Of a stretch of 64,000 nucleotides of DNA, positions 1 through 8,335 are shown in pieces (position 1 is the first letter of the stretch; each line of letters opens with the position of its first letter). Source of the DNA: Actinospineispora acaciae DSM 45401 (GTDB lineage: Bacteria; Actinomycetota; Actinomycetes; Mycobacteriales; Pseudonocardiaceae). The stretch spans positions 434,001 through 498,000 of the forward strand of contig NZ_JIAI01000003.1 in assembly GCF_000620785.1 (NCBI RefSeq), read 5' to 3'. The position numbers and the translations under genes are program-made. Below the pieces are notes generated by a model. It did no database searches, was not told where the DNA came from, and was given only the letters and a program-made list of their open reading frames with translations.

Positions 1-65
1 GTTACTCGACGGTATCTTCCGCGTTCCACCGTCGTGAGTCGATCTCGCCGGGCAACCTGGTCGCC

Positions 66-926
66 ATGCTCGACGCGCCGTTCCGGGGGACGCCGGCGGT
101 GGCCACCGGCCTGGTGAGCCGCCAGGAGTTACGGGGGCGCCGTTACCGACGGTTGTTTCCCGACGTCTATGCGTCGGCCGCACTGGTCGCGGACCTCGTT
201 CTTCGCTCCCGGGCGGCCTACCTGTGGTCTGGTGGGCGGGGGATTCTCGGCGGCTACGCGGCCGCCGCGGTGCTCGGCGCCGACTGCGCCCCGGCCGACG
301 TCCCCGTCGAGGTGATCCTCGGCCGCTCACATCGCCGGGCGCCGGCCGGGCTGGTGGTACGGCAGGACGAGCTGGCCGGGGACGAGTGGCGCACGACTGG
401 TGGCATCGACGTGACCACGCCGTTGCGGACCGCCTACGACCTGGCCCGGCGCGATCCACTGACGGAGGCGGTGGTCGCGCTGGACGCCCTGTCCGGCCGG
501 TTCGGGTTCGCGCCGGTCGAGGTGCTCACGCTCGCCGAGAGGTACCCGGGCGCGCGCGGCACGCTGCGACTACCCGAGGTGGTATCGCTGGCCGAGCCGG
601 CGGCGGCGTCGGCGATGGAGTCGCGGCTGCGGCTGGTGCTCGTGCTCGCCGGACTGCCCCGGCCGGTCGCACAGCACCAGGTCCGTGACGCTGACCACCG
701 GCTGGTCGCGACTGTGGACCTGGCATACCCCGACGAGCTGATCGCGATCGAGTACGAGGGCGAGGACCACTTCACCGACGAGCGAGGGCGCCGCGACGTG
801 TACCGGTACACCTGCCTGGTGGACGCGGGCTGGCGCGTGTACCGCCATGTGGCCCGCGACGTGTACCACAACCCCGCCCGCATCGTCGCCGACATCAGCC
901 GCGCCCTGCACCACCTGCACCTCTGA
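66..926 (+). CDS. AbiEi-like/DUF559-type protein with a Vsr-like nuclease fold
   Basis: 286 residues. The N-terminal half resembles the AbiEi-antitoxin-like proteins common in actinobacteria. The C-terminal third looks like a DUF559/Vsr-type PD-(D/E)XK domain: Glu185 in ESRLRL, then VDLAYP (Asp218), then IEYEGEDHF (Glu229/Glu231), then a final strand GWRVYRH. In this fold these acidic residues bind a metal for DNA cleavage. Members are usually solitary chromosomal genes of unknown role. No toxin partner is visible, since the next gene is convergent. The ATG at 66 has a poor ribosome site, so the start is uncertain. Function beyond a possible nuclease is inference. Confidence 0.72.
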   Translation: MLDAPFRGTPAVATGLVSRQELRGRRYRRLFPDVYASAALVADLVLRSRAAYLWSGGRGILGGYAAAAVLGADCAPADVPVEVILGRSHRRAPAGLVVRQDELAGDEWRTTGGIDVTTPLRTAYDLARRDPLTEAVVALDALSGRFGFAPVEVLTLAERYPGARGTLRLPEVVSLAEPAAASAMESRLRLVLVLAGLPRPVAQHQVRDADHRLVATVDLAYPDELIAIEYEGEDHFTDERGRRDVYRYTCLVDAGWRVYRHVARDVYHNPARIVADISRALHHLHL

Positions 927-937
927 CCACCCGCTTC

Positions 938-1006
938 CCGTGATCATCAGGCCACCATGGTCGTTATAGCGCCCTGGAAACAACCGTAGTGACCTGATGA
1001 TCACGG
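938..1006. repeat. Dispersed imperfect inverted repeat, copy 1 (between convergent genes)
   Basis: Two arms of about 28 bases (938-965 and 979-1006) pair around a 13-base loop. The inner 23 bases (943-965 and 979-1001) have four mismatches. A close relative lies at 33886-33944. Both copies have the same orientation, the same loop start (ATAGC), and the same two internal mismatches (ATGG opposite ACGG). It sits between the ends of two convergent genes, so it may act as a bidirectional terminator, but there is no T-tract. Confidence 0.7.
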
Positions 1007-1038
1007 AATCCCCGCGCGCGGGGTTGGGTGGGTGCGGG

Positions 1039-1914
1039 CTAGCCGGCGGGCGGGACCGCGATCTGGCCGGACGACACGGCCACCACCCGGCCACCCACCG
1101 ACGTACTGACCGCCGTACCCCCCTCGGCACGAACCTCGACCTCGAGCCGGGACGGCCGGTGCATCTCGGCGCCCTGGTACACCGTGAACGCGGACTCCCC
1201 GTCGACCGGCAACAGCCCTCGGTCCACCAGGAACACCGCCAGTGCGACGGCCGCCGAGCCGGTGGCGGGATCCTCGGGCACCCCGGACCCGGGCCCGAAC
1301 ACCCGCGCATGCACCCGACCTTCACCCAGATCCAGGGAGACCACGGCCACCAGGCCCCGACCCCCGGTGGCCGCCCGCAACGCCCCGACCTCCGGCACCA
1401 CGGCCCTGGCCACCGCCTCGTCGCGGACCAGCAGGAACACGAACTCCAGCCCGGCCCCCGCCACCCCAGCCTCGGCCACCGGGTCCACGTCCTCATCCCT
1501 CAACCCGACCGCGCGCGCCAACCCGCCGGCTTCCAGGACCGGCCCCACCGACGCCGGCCCGCCGCCGATCCGGGCACCGGCCGCGTCCACCCGCACCGGA
1601 AGCAGCCCAGCCCCGCACTCCTGCACAGCGTCCCCGGCGGGAATCACCCCGTCCCGAGCCAGCACCCACGCCACCCCCACGCTTGGATGCCCCGCGAACG
1701 GCAGTTCCTCCGCCGGGGTGAAGATGCGCGCCCGGTAGCTCGCCCCCTCCACCGTCGGCGGCAGCGGGAACACCGTCTCGGAGAGGTTGAACTCGCGGGC
1801 AATGGCCTGAAGGCGGTCGGTGTCCAGCGCGTCCGCGCCGTGCACCACCGCGAGCGGGTTGCCGGCGAACGGCCGGTCGGCGAACACGTCCACCACATCG
1901 AACCTGAGTGTCAT
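1039..1914 (-). CDS. PhzF family isomerase/epimerase-like protein
   Basis: 291 residues from the ATG at 1914. A GTG at 1929 would add five residues; the ATG was preferred because family members begin almost directly with the strand seen here (TLRFDVVDVF). The PhzF signature is clear: FADRPFAGNPLAVV near residues 11-24 and FNLSETVF with the likely catalytic Glu46. A second-half motif EDPATGSAAVALA is the usual PhzF phosphate/carboxylate loop. PhzF proper isomerises trans-2,3-dihydro-3-hydroxyanthranilate in phenazine synthesis, but most chromosomal relatives have unknown substrates and no phenazine genes are nearby. It is divergent from the MgtE-N/CBS gene. Confidence 0.85.
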   Translation of the reverse strand: MTLRFDVVDVFADRPFAGNPLAVVHGADALDTDRLQAIAREFNLSETVFPLPPTVEGASYRARIFTPAEELPFAGHPSVGVAWVLARDGVIPAGDAVQECGAGLLPVRVDAAGARIGGGPASVGPVLEAGGLARAVGLRDEDVDPVAEAGVAGAGLEFVFLLVRDEAVARAVVPEVGALRAATGGRGLVAVVSLDLGEGRVHARVFGPGSGVPEDPATGSAAVALAVFLVDRGLLPVDGESAFTVYQGAEMHRPSRLEVEVRAEGGTAVSTSVGGRVVAVSSGQIAVPPAG

Positions 1915-1953
1915 CGAGGACTCGGTCACATCGCCGAAGCTAACCTGATCGTC

Positions 1954-3219
1954 GTGGGTTCGGCGAGGGTGTTCGTGGCGCAGATGGTGGGCCTCGCCGT
2001 GTTCGGACCCGACGGGGAGCGGATCGGCAAGGTCCGCGACGCGGTCACCGCGCTGCGGGTGGACCGATTACCGCCCAGGGTGCTCGGGCTGGTGGTCGAG
2101 CTGCTCACCCGGCAGCGGATCTTCGTGCCGATGCTGCGGGTGACGGCGATCGACCCGGGCGCGGTCACGCTGGCCACCGGGATGGTCAACCTGCGCCGGT
2201 TCAGCCAGCGGCCCAACGAGACGCTGGTCGTCGGCCAGCTCCTGGACGCCAGGGTCCGGATCCCGGACGGCAAGGGCGGCATCGAGGCGGTCGTGGTGGA
2301 CGCCGCGATCGAACGCACCCGCTCGCGGGACTGGGTGGTCGGGCGGCTGGCGGTGCGCGAGCGGCGCGGGCGGCTGAGCAGGCGCGGACAGGTCCAGGTG
2401 ATGGACTGGTCGGAGGTCGACGGGCTGTCCGTGTCGCGGGACCAGGGCGCCGAGCGGCTGCTGGCCGTGTTCGAGGGCATGCGCGCCGCCGACGTGGCGG
2501 CCGCCTTCCGCGAGCTGCCCCGCAAGCGCCGGTTCGAGGTGGTCGACGCGCTGCACGACGAGCGGCTGGCGGACGTGTTCCAGGAGCTGCCCGAGTCCGA
2601 CCAGCGCGAGATGCTGGCCCACCTGGACCCGGACCGGGCCGCCGACGTGCTGGAGGCGATGGACCCGGACGACGCCGCCGACCTGCTCGGCGAGCTGCCC
2701 GAGGCGGAGTCGGACCGGCTGCTGGAGCTGATGGAGCCCGAGGAGTCCGCGCCGCTGCGCCGGCTGCTGTCCTACTCCGCCGACACCGCGGGCGGGCTGA
2801 TGACCCCGCAGCCGCTGATCCTGCAGCCCGACGCCACCGTCGCCGAGGCGCTGGCCAGGGTGCGCAACCCGGACGTGCCGCCGGCGCTGGCCAGCATGGT
2901 GTTCGTCTGCCGCCCGCCCACCGCCACCCCGACCGGGCGCTACCTGGGCTGCGTGCACATGCAGCGGCTGCTGCGCGAGCCGCCGCCGGAGCTGGTCGCC
3001 GGGCTGGTCGACGCCGAGCTGGCCCAACTGCACCCGCAGGCCCAGCTCGCCGAGGTGACCCGCTACTTCGCCACCTACAACCTGGTCTGCGGCCCGGTGG
3101 TGGACGACAACGACCACCTGCTCGGGGCGGTCACCGTGGACGACGTGCTGGACCACCTACTCCCCCCGGGCTGGCGCGAGCGCCAGACCGACGGCGAGGT
3201 GACGGTGACCGATGCCTGA
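1954..3219 (+). CDS. PRC-barrel / MgtE N-domain / CBS protein (Rv1232c-like)
   Basis: 421 residues from the GTG at 1954; an ATG at 1984 is an alternative. An open frame extends upstream but is antisense to phzF. The N-terminus (GLAVFGPDGERIGKVRD) is PRC-barrel-like. The middle (about 165-270) has the repeated helical pattern of the MgtE intracellular N domain (LPESDQREMLAHLDPDRAADVL). The C-terminus carries CBS motifs (ADTAGGLMTPQPLIL and VCGPVVDDNDHLLGAVTVDDVLDHLL). The membrane channel of true MgtE is absent, so this is not a Mg2+ channel by itself. It overlaps the DUF1003 membrane gene by 8 bases, which suggests the two work together, possibly in divalent-ion sensing (inference). Confidence 0.85.
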   Translation: MGSARVFVAQMVGLAVFGPDGERIGKVRDAVTALRVDRLPPRVLGLVVELLTRQRIFVPMLRVTAIDPGAVTLATGMVNLRRFSQRPNETLVVGQLLDARVRIPDGKGGIEAVVVDAAIERTRSRDWVVGRLAVRERRGRLSRRGQVQVMDWSEVDGLSVSRDQGAERLLAVFEGMRAADVAAAFRELPRKRRFEVVDALHDERLADVFQELPESDQREMLAHLDPDRAADVLEAMDPDDAADLLGELPEAESDRLLELMEPEESAPLRRLLSYSADTAGGLMTPQPLILQPDATVAEALARVRNPDVPPALASMVFVCRPPTATPTGRYLGCVHMQRLLREPPPELVAGLVDAELAQLHPQAQLAEVTRYFATYNLVCGPVVDDNDHLLGAVTVDDVLDHLLPPGWRERQTDGEVTVTDA

Positions 3220-3718
3220 GCTGTACTCCAGCCGCCGCCTCGACCAGCCGAGGGCCGGCCGCCGCGGGCCCCGGTTCGCGCTGGACCCGGAGGCGTTCGC
3301 CAGGCTCTCCGAGCGGGTCGCCCGGTTCCTGGGCACCGGCCGCTACCTGGCCATGCAGACGGTGATCGTGATCGTCTGGATCGCGCTGAACCTGGCCGCC
3401 GTGCGCCTGCGGTGGGACCCGTACCCGTTCATCCTGCTCAACCTGGCGTTCTCCACCCAGGCCGCGTACGCCGCGCCGCTGATCCTGCTCGCACAGAACC
3501 GGCAGGACGACAGGGACCGGGTGTCGCTGGAAGAGGACCGCAACCGCGCCGAGCGCACCAAGGCCGACACCGAGTACCTGGCCCGCGAGCTGGCCGCGCT
3601 GCGGCTGGCCATCGGCGAGGTCGCCACCCGCGACTACCTGCGCGGCGAGCTGGACAAGCTGGCCGCCCGGCTACCGCCCGAGCCCACCCGCAAGCACCGC
3701 GCCGACCGCCACCCGTGA
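3212..3718 (+). CDS. DUF1003 membrane protein
   Basis: 168 residues. Two hydrophobic segments at about 46-64 and 72-95 enclose the DUF1003 signature around PYPFILLNLAFSTQAAYAAP, followed by QNRQDDRDR and a charged, probably coiled-coil tail. The family has no firm biochemical role. Its start overlaps the preceding MgtE-N/CBS gene by 8 bases, so translation is probably coupled. The same pairing occurs in M. tuberculosis (Rv1232c-Rv1231c), from memory. The stop codon lies inside the left arm of the hairpin at 3712-3757. Confidence 0.88.
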   Translation: MPELYSSRRLDQPRAGRRGPRFALDPEAFARLSERVARFLGTGRYLAMQTVIVIVWIALNLAAVRLRWDPYPFILLNLAFSTQAAYAAPLILLAQNRQDDRDRVSLEEDRNRAERTKADTEYLARELAALRLAIGEVATRDYLRGELDKLAARLPPEPTRKHRADRHP

Positions 3719-3757
3719 GTGGTTAGCGTTGCTATAGCCACGCTAACCACTCACGGG
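3712..3757. terminator. Perfect hairpin carrying both convergent stop codons
   Basis: Left arm 3712-3729 and right arm 3740-3757 are exact reverse complements (18 bp). The 10-base loop contains the small palindrome GCTATAGC. The stop of the DUF1003 gene (3716-3718) is in the left arm and the MarR gene stop (3743-3745) is in the right arm. A bidirectional terminator is the simplest reading. Confidence 0.7.
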
Positions 3758-4273
3758 TAGTTCGAGGGGTACGGACTGGGCCGCGAGCCGCACCCCGATG
3801 CGGCGCAGGTCGACCAGGTCGGAGTGGTCGAGCCGGTTCACGAAGTAGCGCGAGACCCCGGCCTGGTGGGTGCGTGACGCGGCACGCAGCTGGGCAAGGC
3901 CGCGTTCGGTGAGGCTCGCGGCCACGCCCCTGCCGTCCTCGCGGACCCGGCACCTGCTCACGAACCCGGCGCGCTCCAGCCGGTCGATCAGCCTGGTCAC
4001 CCCGGAGCGGGACAGCAGCACCGCGTGCGCCAGCTCGGTCATCCGCAGCTGCCGGCCGGGCGCCTCGGCCAGGCGCATCAGCACGTCGTAGCCGGCCAGC
4101 GAGAGCCCGTGCTCGATGATCAGCTCGGCCTCCAGCGCGCGGGTCACGGTGGCGTGTCCGCGCAGTAAGCAGCGCCACGCCGCCAGGCCGTCGGCGTCCA
4201 GCTCTCCGCCGGCCAGGGCCAGCTCGGACAGGGCGGGCGCATCGGACTCGGACGTTTCCGTGCTCAACGACAT
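3743..4273 (-). CDS. MarR family transcriptional regulator
   Basis: 176 residues from the ATG at 4273. A longer open frame runs to 4555 but would cross the mrp start, so it was rejected. The winged-helix core is typical: MTELAHAVLLSRSGVTRLIDRLERAGFVSR (recognition helix), then the wing CRVREDGRGVAASLTERG with the DxR-type DGR motif. MarR proteins dimerise on palindromes and usually respond to phenolic or oxidative signals. It is divergent from mrp across about 140 bases and convergent with the DUF1003 gene. No clear operator palindrome was found upstream. Target genes are unknown. Confidence 0.9.
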   Translation of the reverse strand: MSLSTETSESDAPALSELALAGGELDADGLAAWRCLLRGHATVTRALEAELIIEHGLSLAGYDVLMRLAEAPGRQLRMTELAHAVLLSRSGVTRLIDRLERAGFVSRCRVREDGRGVAASLTERGLAQLRAASRTHQAGVSRYFVNRLDHSDLVDLRRIGVRLAAQSVPLELPVSG

Positions 4274-4412
4274 GCAATCAGATATTACAAGCGACAGGGC
4301 CGCGCATCCGGCGACGAGCGGAGGTCGAACCTCATGGCCGCGAAGACCACCCGTCCGGGATCGGCGCACCGACTCACCACGGGCCGGACCAGCGCACGTA
4401 CCATGGGTATCG

Positions 4413-5570
4413 ATGACCACCACATCGCACACAGTGGCCGGGATCAGTGAGGATGCCGTTCGGGCCGCGCTGGCCCGGGTGGAGGATCCGGAGATCCACC
4501 GGCCGATCACCGAGCTCGGCATGGTCAAGTCCGTGTCGATCGCCGAGGACGGCACCGTCGCGGTAGCCGTCTACCTCACGGTGGCCGGCTGTCCGATGCG
4601 CGACACGATCACCCAACGGGTCCGCTCGGCGGTCACCGAGGTGCCCGGGGTGCGCGCCGTCGAGGTCGAGCTGGACGTGATGAGCGACGAACAGCGCGCC
4701 GAGCTGCGCCGTTCGCTGCGCGGCGACGCCAAGGAGCCGACCATCCCGTTCGCCGACCCCGGCTCCCTGACCAGGGTGTACTGCGTGGCGTCCGGCAAGG
4801 GCGGGGTGGGCAAGTCGTCCGTGACGGTCAACCTGGCCGCGTCCATGGCCGCGCGCGGGCTCAGCGTCGGGGTGCTCGACGCGGACATCTACGGCCACTC
4901 GGTGCCGCGCATGCTGGGCACCTCCGACCGGCCGACCAAGGTCGACGACATGATCATGCCGCCGCAGGCGCACGGCGTGAAGGTCATCTCCATCGGCATG
5001 TTCACCCAGGGTAACGCGGCGGTCACCTGGCGCGGCCCGATGCTGCACCGCGCGCTGCAGCAGTTCCTCTCCGACGTGTTCTGGGGCGACCTGGACGTGC
5101 TGCTGCTGGACCTGCCGCCGGGCACCGGCGACGTGGCCATCTCCTGCGCGCAGCTGATCCCGAACGCGGAGATCCTGGTGGTCACCACGCCGCAGCAGGC
5201 CGCCGCCGAGGTGGCCGAGCGGGCCGGCTCGATCGCGCTGCAGACCCACCAGCGGCTGGTCGGCGTGGTGGAGAACATGTCGTGGCTCCAGATGCCGGAC
5301 GGCGGCCGGATGGAGGTGTTCGGCGCCGGCGGCGGTCAGGCCGTGTCCGAGTCGCTGTCCACCGCGCTGGGCGCCAGCGTGCCACTGCTCGGCCAGGTGC
5401 CGCTGGACCCACGGCTGCGCGAGTCCGGCGACGGCGGCACCCCGCTGGTGCTCTCCGCACCGGACACGGCGGCCGCCCAGGCGCTGGCCGGGGTGGCCCA
5501 GCGGCTGTCCACCCGCTCGCGCGGGCTGGCCGGCATGTCGCTGAACATCAGCCCGGTCCGGAAGAAGTAG
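4413..5570 (+). CDS. mrp: Mrp/NBP35-type ATPase, iron-sulfur cluster carrier
   Basis: 385 residues from the ATG at 4413. Residues 10-90 form a DUF59/MIP18 domain (VEDPEIHRPITELGMV). The P-loop ATPase follows with the deviant Walker A SGKGGVGKSSVTVN at about 127-140, then DADIYGHSVPRMLG and LLLDLPPGTGDVAIS. Mrp proteins transfer Fe-S clusters in the cytoplasm. The C-terminal CxxC usually seen after ENMS is missing; the sequence there is ENMSWLQMPDGGRMEVFG. I believe this is common in actinobacterial forms, but cluster binding would then need other ligands. The 3' end overlaps the convergent permease gene by 23 bases. Confidence 0.92.
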   Translation: MTTTSHTVAGISEDAVRAALARVEDPEIHRPITELGMVKSVSIAEDGTVAVAVYLTVAGCPMRDTITQRVRSAVTEVPGVRAVEVELDVMSDEQRAELRRSLRGDAKEPTIPFADPGSLTRVYCVASGKGGVGKSSVTVNLAASMAARGLSVGVLDADIYGHSVPRMLGTSDRPTKVDDMIMPPQAHGVKVISIGMFTQGNAAVTWRGPMLHRALQQFLSDVFWGDLDVLLLDLPPGTGDVAISCAQLIPNAEILVVTTPQQAAAEVAERAGSIALQTHQRLVGVVENMSWLQMPDGGRMEVFGAGGGQAVSESLSTALGASVPLLGQVPLDPRLRESGDGGTPLVLSAPDTAAAQALAGVAQRLSTRSRGLAGMSLNISPVRKK

Positions 5571-6960
5571 CCTCCGCCCGCGCTCGGGCACCACCCCGCA
5601 CGGCCGGGATGAAGTACACGCCCAGGATCACCGCCAGGCTGATCAGGCTCAGCCACAGCTGCGAGCGCGCGTCGTCCACCAGCACCATGGACGCCACCAC
5701 CAGCAGGGTGGCGACCAGGGTCAGCCAGCTCAGCCACGGGTAGCCCCACATCCGCAGCTCCAGCCGCTCCGGCGCCTCGCGCTCCAGCCGCCCGCGCATC
5801 CGCAGCTGGGAGCCCGCGATGATCGCGTAGACGAACAGCGCGACCGCCCCGGCGGAGTTGATGATGAAGTAGAAGATGGTGTCCGGCGCGACGTAGCTCA
5901 TGACCACCGCGACGTAGCCGACCGCGGTGGACAGCAGGATCGCCTTCCACGGCACGCCCCGGCCGTTCGTGTCGGCCACCCAGCGCGGCGCCCAGCCGTG
6001 CCGGCGCAGCGCGAACAGCATCCGCGACGCCGTGTAGAGCCCGGAGTTGAGCACGGACAGCGCGGCGGTCAGCACCACCACGCTCACGATCGTGCTCGCC
6101 GCCGGCACCCCGAACCTGTCGAACGCCGCCGCGAACGGGCTGGTCTCGCTCGGGATCTCCCGCCACGGCGTGATCATCACCAGCAGCGCGACCGAGCCGA
6201 CGTAGAACAGCACCACCCGCCAGGCCACGGTGGCGGTCGCCTTGCGCACCGCCTTGCCCGGCTCGTTCGACTCGGCGGCGGCGATGGTGACGATCTCCGC
6301 GCCGAAGTAGGAGAAGATCACCAGCACCACGCCCTGGATGACCGTCAACCCGCCGTTCGGGACGAACCCGTCCAGCGCGATGTTGCCGACCGAGAACGTG
6401 GCGCCCGGCCACAGCCCGAGCACGAACAGCAGCCCCAGCGCCATGAAGACCACGATGGTGGCCACCTTGATCGAGGCCAGCCAGAACTCGGTCTCCCCGA
6501 ACGAGCGCGCCGAGACCAGGTTCGTCCCGGTCAGCAGCAGCATCAGGATCAGCGAGAACACCCATTGCGGCACACCGTGGATCCACTGCACCAGGATCTT
6601 CGCGCCGGCCACCGCCTCGAACGCGACGACGCCGACCCAGAAGTACCAGTACAGCCAGCCGATCGCGAAGCCCGCCCAGCCGCCCAGCGACTCGCGCGCG
6701 TACTCCATGAACGAGCCGAGCGTGGGATGCGCGGTGGCCATCTCGCCGAGCATGCGCATGACCAGCACGACCAGCAGCCCGCCGATCGCGTAGGACAGCA
6801 CCGCCGCCGGGCCTACGGTATGGATGACGGCGCCGCTGCCGATGAACAGGCTGGCCCCGATGATGCCGCCCAGGGCGATCATCCGAACGTGACGTTGCCT
6901 CAGTCCCTGGCGCAGTCCCTGGGCGTCGGCGATCTCGGTACGCGTGACCTCGTTGTCCAC
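5548..6960 (-). CDS. gabP: APC-family amino acid permease, GABA permease type
   Basis: 470 residues with about 12 hydrophobic segments. The first helix carries the APC substrate loop GGIIGASLFIGSGAVI. GEMATAHPTLGSFMEYA and FSYFGAEIVTIAAAES are typical of the AAT/GABA-permease subfamily. It should import a gamma- or alpha-amino acid with protons. It lies 9 bases downstream of the class III aminotransferase gene on the same strand, which supports an omega-amino acid such as GABA. The exact substrate is inferred. The convergent end overlaps mrp. Confidence 0.85.
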   Translation of the reverse strand: MDNEVTRTEIADAQGLRQGLRQRHVRMIALGGIIGASLFIGSGAVIHTVGPAAVLSYAIGGLLVVLVMRMLGEMATAHPTLGSFMEYARESLGGWAGFAIGWLYWYFWVGVVAFEAVAGAKILVQWIHGVPQWVFSLILMLLLTGTNLVSARSFGETEFWLASIKVATIVVFMALGLLFVLGLWPGATFSVGNIALDGFVPNGGLTVIQGVVLVIFSYFGAEIVTIAAAESNEPGKAVRKATATVAWRVVLFYVGSVALLVMITPWREIPSETSPFAAAFDRFGVPAASTIVSVVVLTAALSVLNSGLYTASRMLFALRRHGWAPRWVADTNGRGVPWKAILLSTAVGYVAVVMSYVAPDTIFYFIINSAGAVALFVYAIIAGSQLRMRGRLEREAPERLELRMWGYPWLSWLTLVATLLVVASMVLVDDARSQLWLSLISLAVILGVYFIPAVRGGARARAEATSSGPG

Positions 6961-6969
6961 TCGCGGAGG

Positions 6970-8238
6970 CTAACGCGTCCGCGAAGCGACCGCCGCATTT
7001 ACCGCGTCCGCCCACAGCTCGATGCCCTTGTCCACCTGCTCGGCGGTGACCACCAGCGGCGGGATCATCCGCACCACGTTGCCGGCCGCGCCGCAGGTCA
7101 GCAGCAACAGCCCGCGCTCGGCCGCCGCCGCGTGCGCGCGCGCCGCCGTGTCCGGGTCGGGCGCGCCGTCGGCGGTCTGGAACTCGTTGCCGACCATCAG
7201 CCCGAGCCCGCGCACGTCCGCGATCACCGGGTGGTCGGCGGCCACCTTGCGCAGCCCGTCGGCCAGCCGGCGGCCCTGCTCGGCGGCGTTGTCCACCAGG
7301 TTCTCGTCGCGCACCACGTCCAGGGTGGCCAGCGCGGCGGCACAGGCCACCGCGTTGCCGCCGTAGGTGCCGCCCTGCGAGCCCGGCCAGGCCTTGGCCA
7401 TCAGCTCGGTCGGCGCCGCGATCCCGGACAACGGGAACCCGCTGGCCAGGCCCTTGGCGGTGATGATGATGTCGGGTGTGACGCCGGGCGCGTGCTGGTG
7501 TCCCCAGAACTTGCCGGTGCGCCCGACCCCGGTCTGCACCTCGTCGGCGATGAGCAGGATGCCGTGCCGGTCGGCCCGTTCGCGCAGCCCGGCCAGGAAC
7601 TCCGGCGGGGTGGGCACGTAGCCGCCCTCACCGAGCACCGGCTCGATCAGGAACGCGGCGGTGTCCTGCACCGGCGCGGCGGTGGCCAGCAGATAATCGA
7701 GCTCACGTAGCGCAAACTCGGTGGCCTGGGGCACGGACCAGCCGTAACGGAACGCGTACGGGAACGGCGAGACGCTCACGCCCGGCATCAGCGGGCCGAT
7801 CCCGGCGCGGATCTTGGCGCCGGAGGTGGTCAGCGCGGCGGCGCCCATGGTGCGGCCGTGGAACCCGCCGGCGAAGACCACGATCCCCTGCCGGCCGGTG
7901 GCGTGGCGGGCCAGCCGGACCGAGGCCTCCACCGCCTCGCTGCCGGAGTTCATGTAGAACACGCTGTCCAGCCGCTCCGGCAGCACGTCGCCGAGCCGCT
8001 CGGTCAGCTTCAGCAGCGGCTCGTGCATGACCGTCGTGTACTGGCCGTGGATCAGCGTGCCGACCTGCGCCTGCGCGGCGGCCACCACCCGGGGGTGGCA
8101 GTGCCCGGTGCTGGTCACCCCGATGCCGGCGGTGAAGTCCAGGTAGCGCCGGTCGTCGGCGTCGTAGAGGTACACGCCCTCGCCGCGCACCGCCCGCACC
8201 GGGGTGGCCTGCTTGAGGACGGGGGACAACCGCGCCAT
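6970..8238 (-). CDS. gabT: Class III aminotransferase, 4-aminobutyrate transaminase type
   Basis: 422 residues from the ATG at 8238, preceded by GAGGAG at good spacing; upstream in-frame starts lack this. PLP features: GSEAVEASVRLARH near 99-112, the Asp of LIADEVQTGVGRTG (Asp232), and the Schiff-base lysine in ITAKGLASGFPLSG (Lys262). It transfers an omega-amino group (GABA or similar) to 2-oxoglutarate, giving a semialdehyde and glutamate. No succinate-semialdehyde dehydrogenase is adjacent. Its upstream region has a GntR-type box (8284-8295), which ties it to the neighbouring regulator. Other omega-amino acids such as beta-alanine are possible substrates. Confidence 0.85.
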   Translation of the reverse strand: MARLSPVLKQATPVRAVRGEGVYLYDADDRRYLDFTAGIGVTSTGHCHPRVVAAAQAQVGTLIHGQYTTVMHEPLLKLTERLGDVLPERLDSVFYMNSGSEAVEASVRLARHATGRQGIVVFAGGFHGRTMGAAALTTSGAKIRAGIGPLMPGVSVSPFPYAFRYGWSVPQATEFALRELDYLLATAAPVQDTAAFLIEPVLGEGGYVPTPPEFLAGLRERADRHGILLIADEVQTGVGRTGKFWGHQHAPGVTPDIIITAKGLASGFPLSGIAAPTELMAKAWPGSQGGTYGGNAVACAAALATLDVVRDENLVDNAAEQGRRLADGLRKVAADHPVIADVRGLGLMVGNEFQTADGAPDPDTAARAHAAAAERGLLLLTCGAAGNVVRMIPPLVVTAEQVDKGIELWADAVNAAVASRTR

Positions 8239-8283
8239 CGTGCGCTCCTCGCGTCGTGCTCGTTGTGTCAGCAATATTGTCCG

Positions 8284-8295
8284 ATTGTCGACAAC
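8284..8295. promoter_or_regulatory. Probable GntR operator upstream of gabT
   Basis: ATTGT-CG-ACAAC, one base from the perfect palindrome ATTGT-N2-ACAAT seen at 9791 and 11141. A further ATTGT half-site lies at 8276-8280. It is about 50 bases upstream of the gabT start, between gabT and the gntR stop. Confidence 0.55.
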
Positions 8296-8335
8296 TACAT
8301 GGAAACATCCGCCCCGGCCCGCTGTCCAGTGGGGA

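Noticed and set aside
997..1953. Upstream extension of the MgtE-N/CBS frame by about 320 residues
   Set aside because: It is antisense to the well-supported phzF gene and has the His/Pro/Arg-rich composition of shadow frames; the family starts near 1954.
1915..1953. Magnesium riboswitch before the MgtE-N/CBS gene
   Set aside because: The gap to phzF is under 40 bases and shows no folded leader; the protein also lacks the channel domain.
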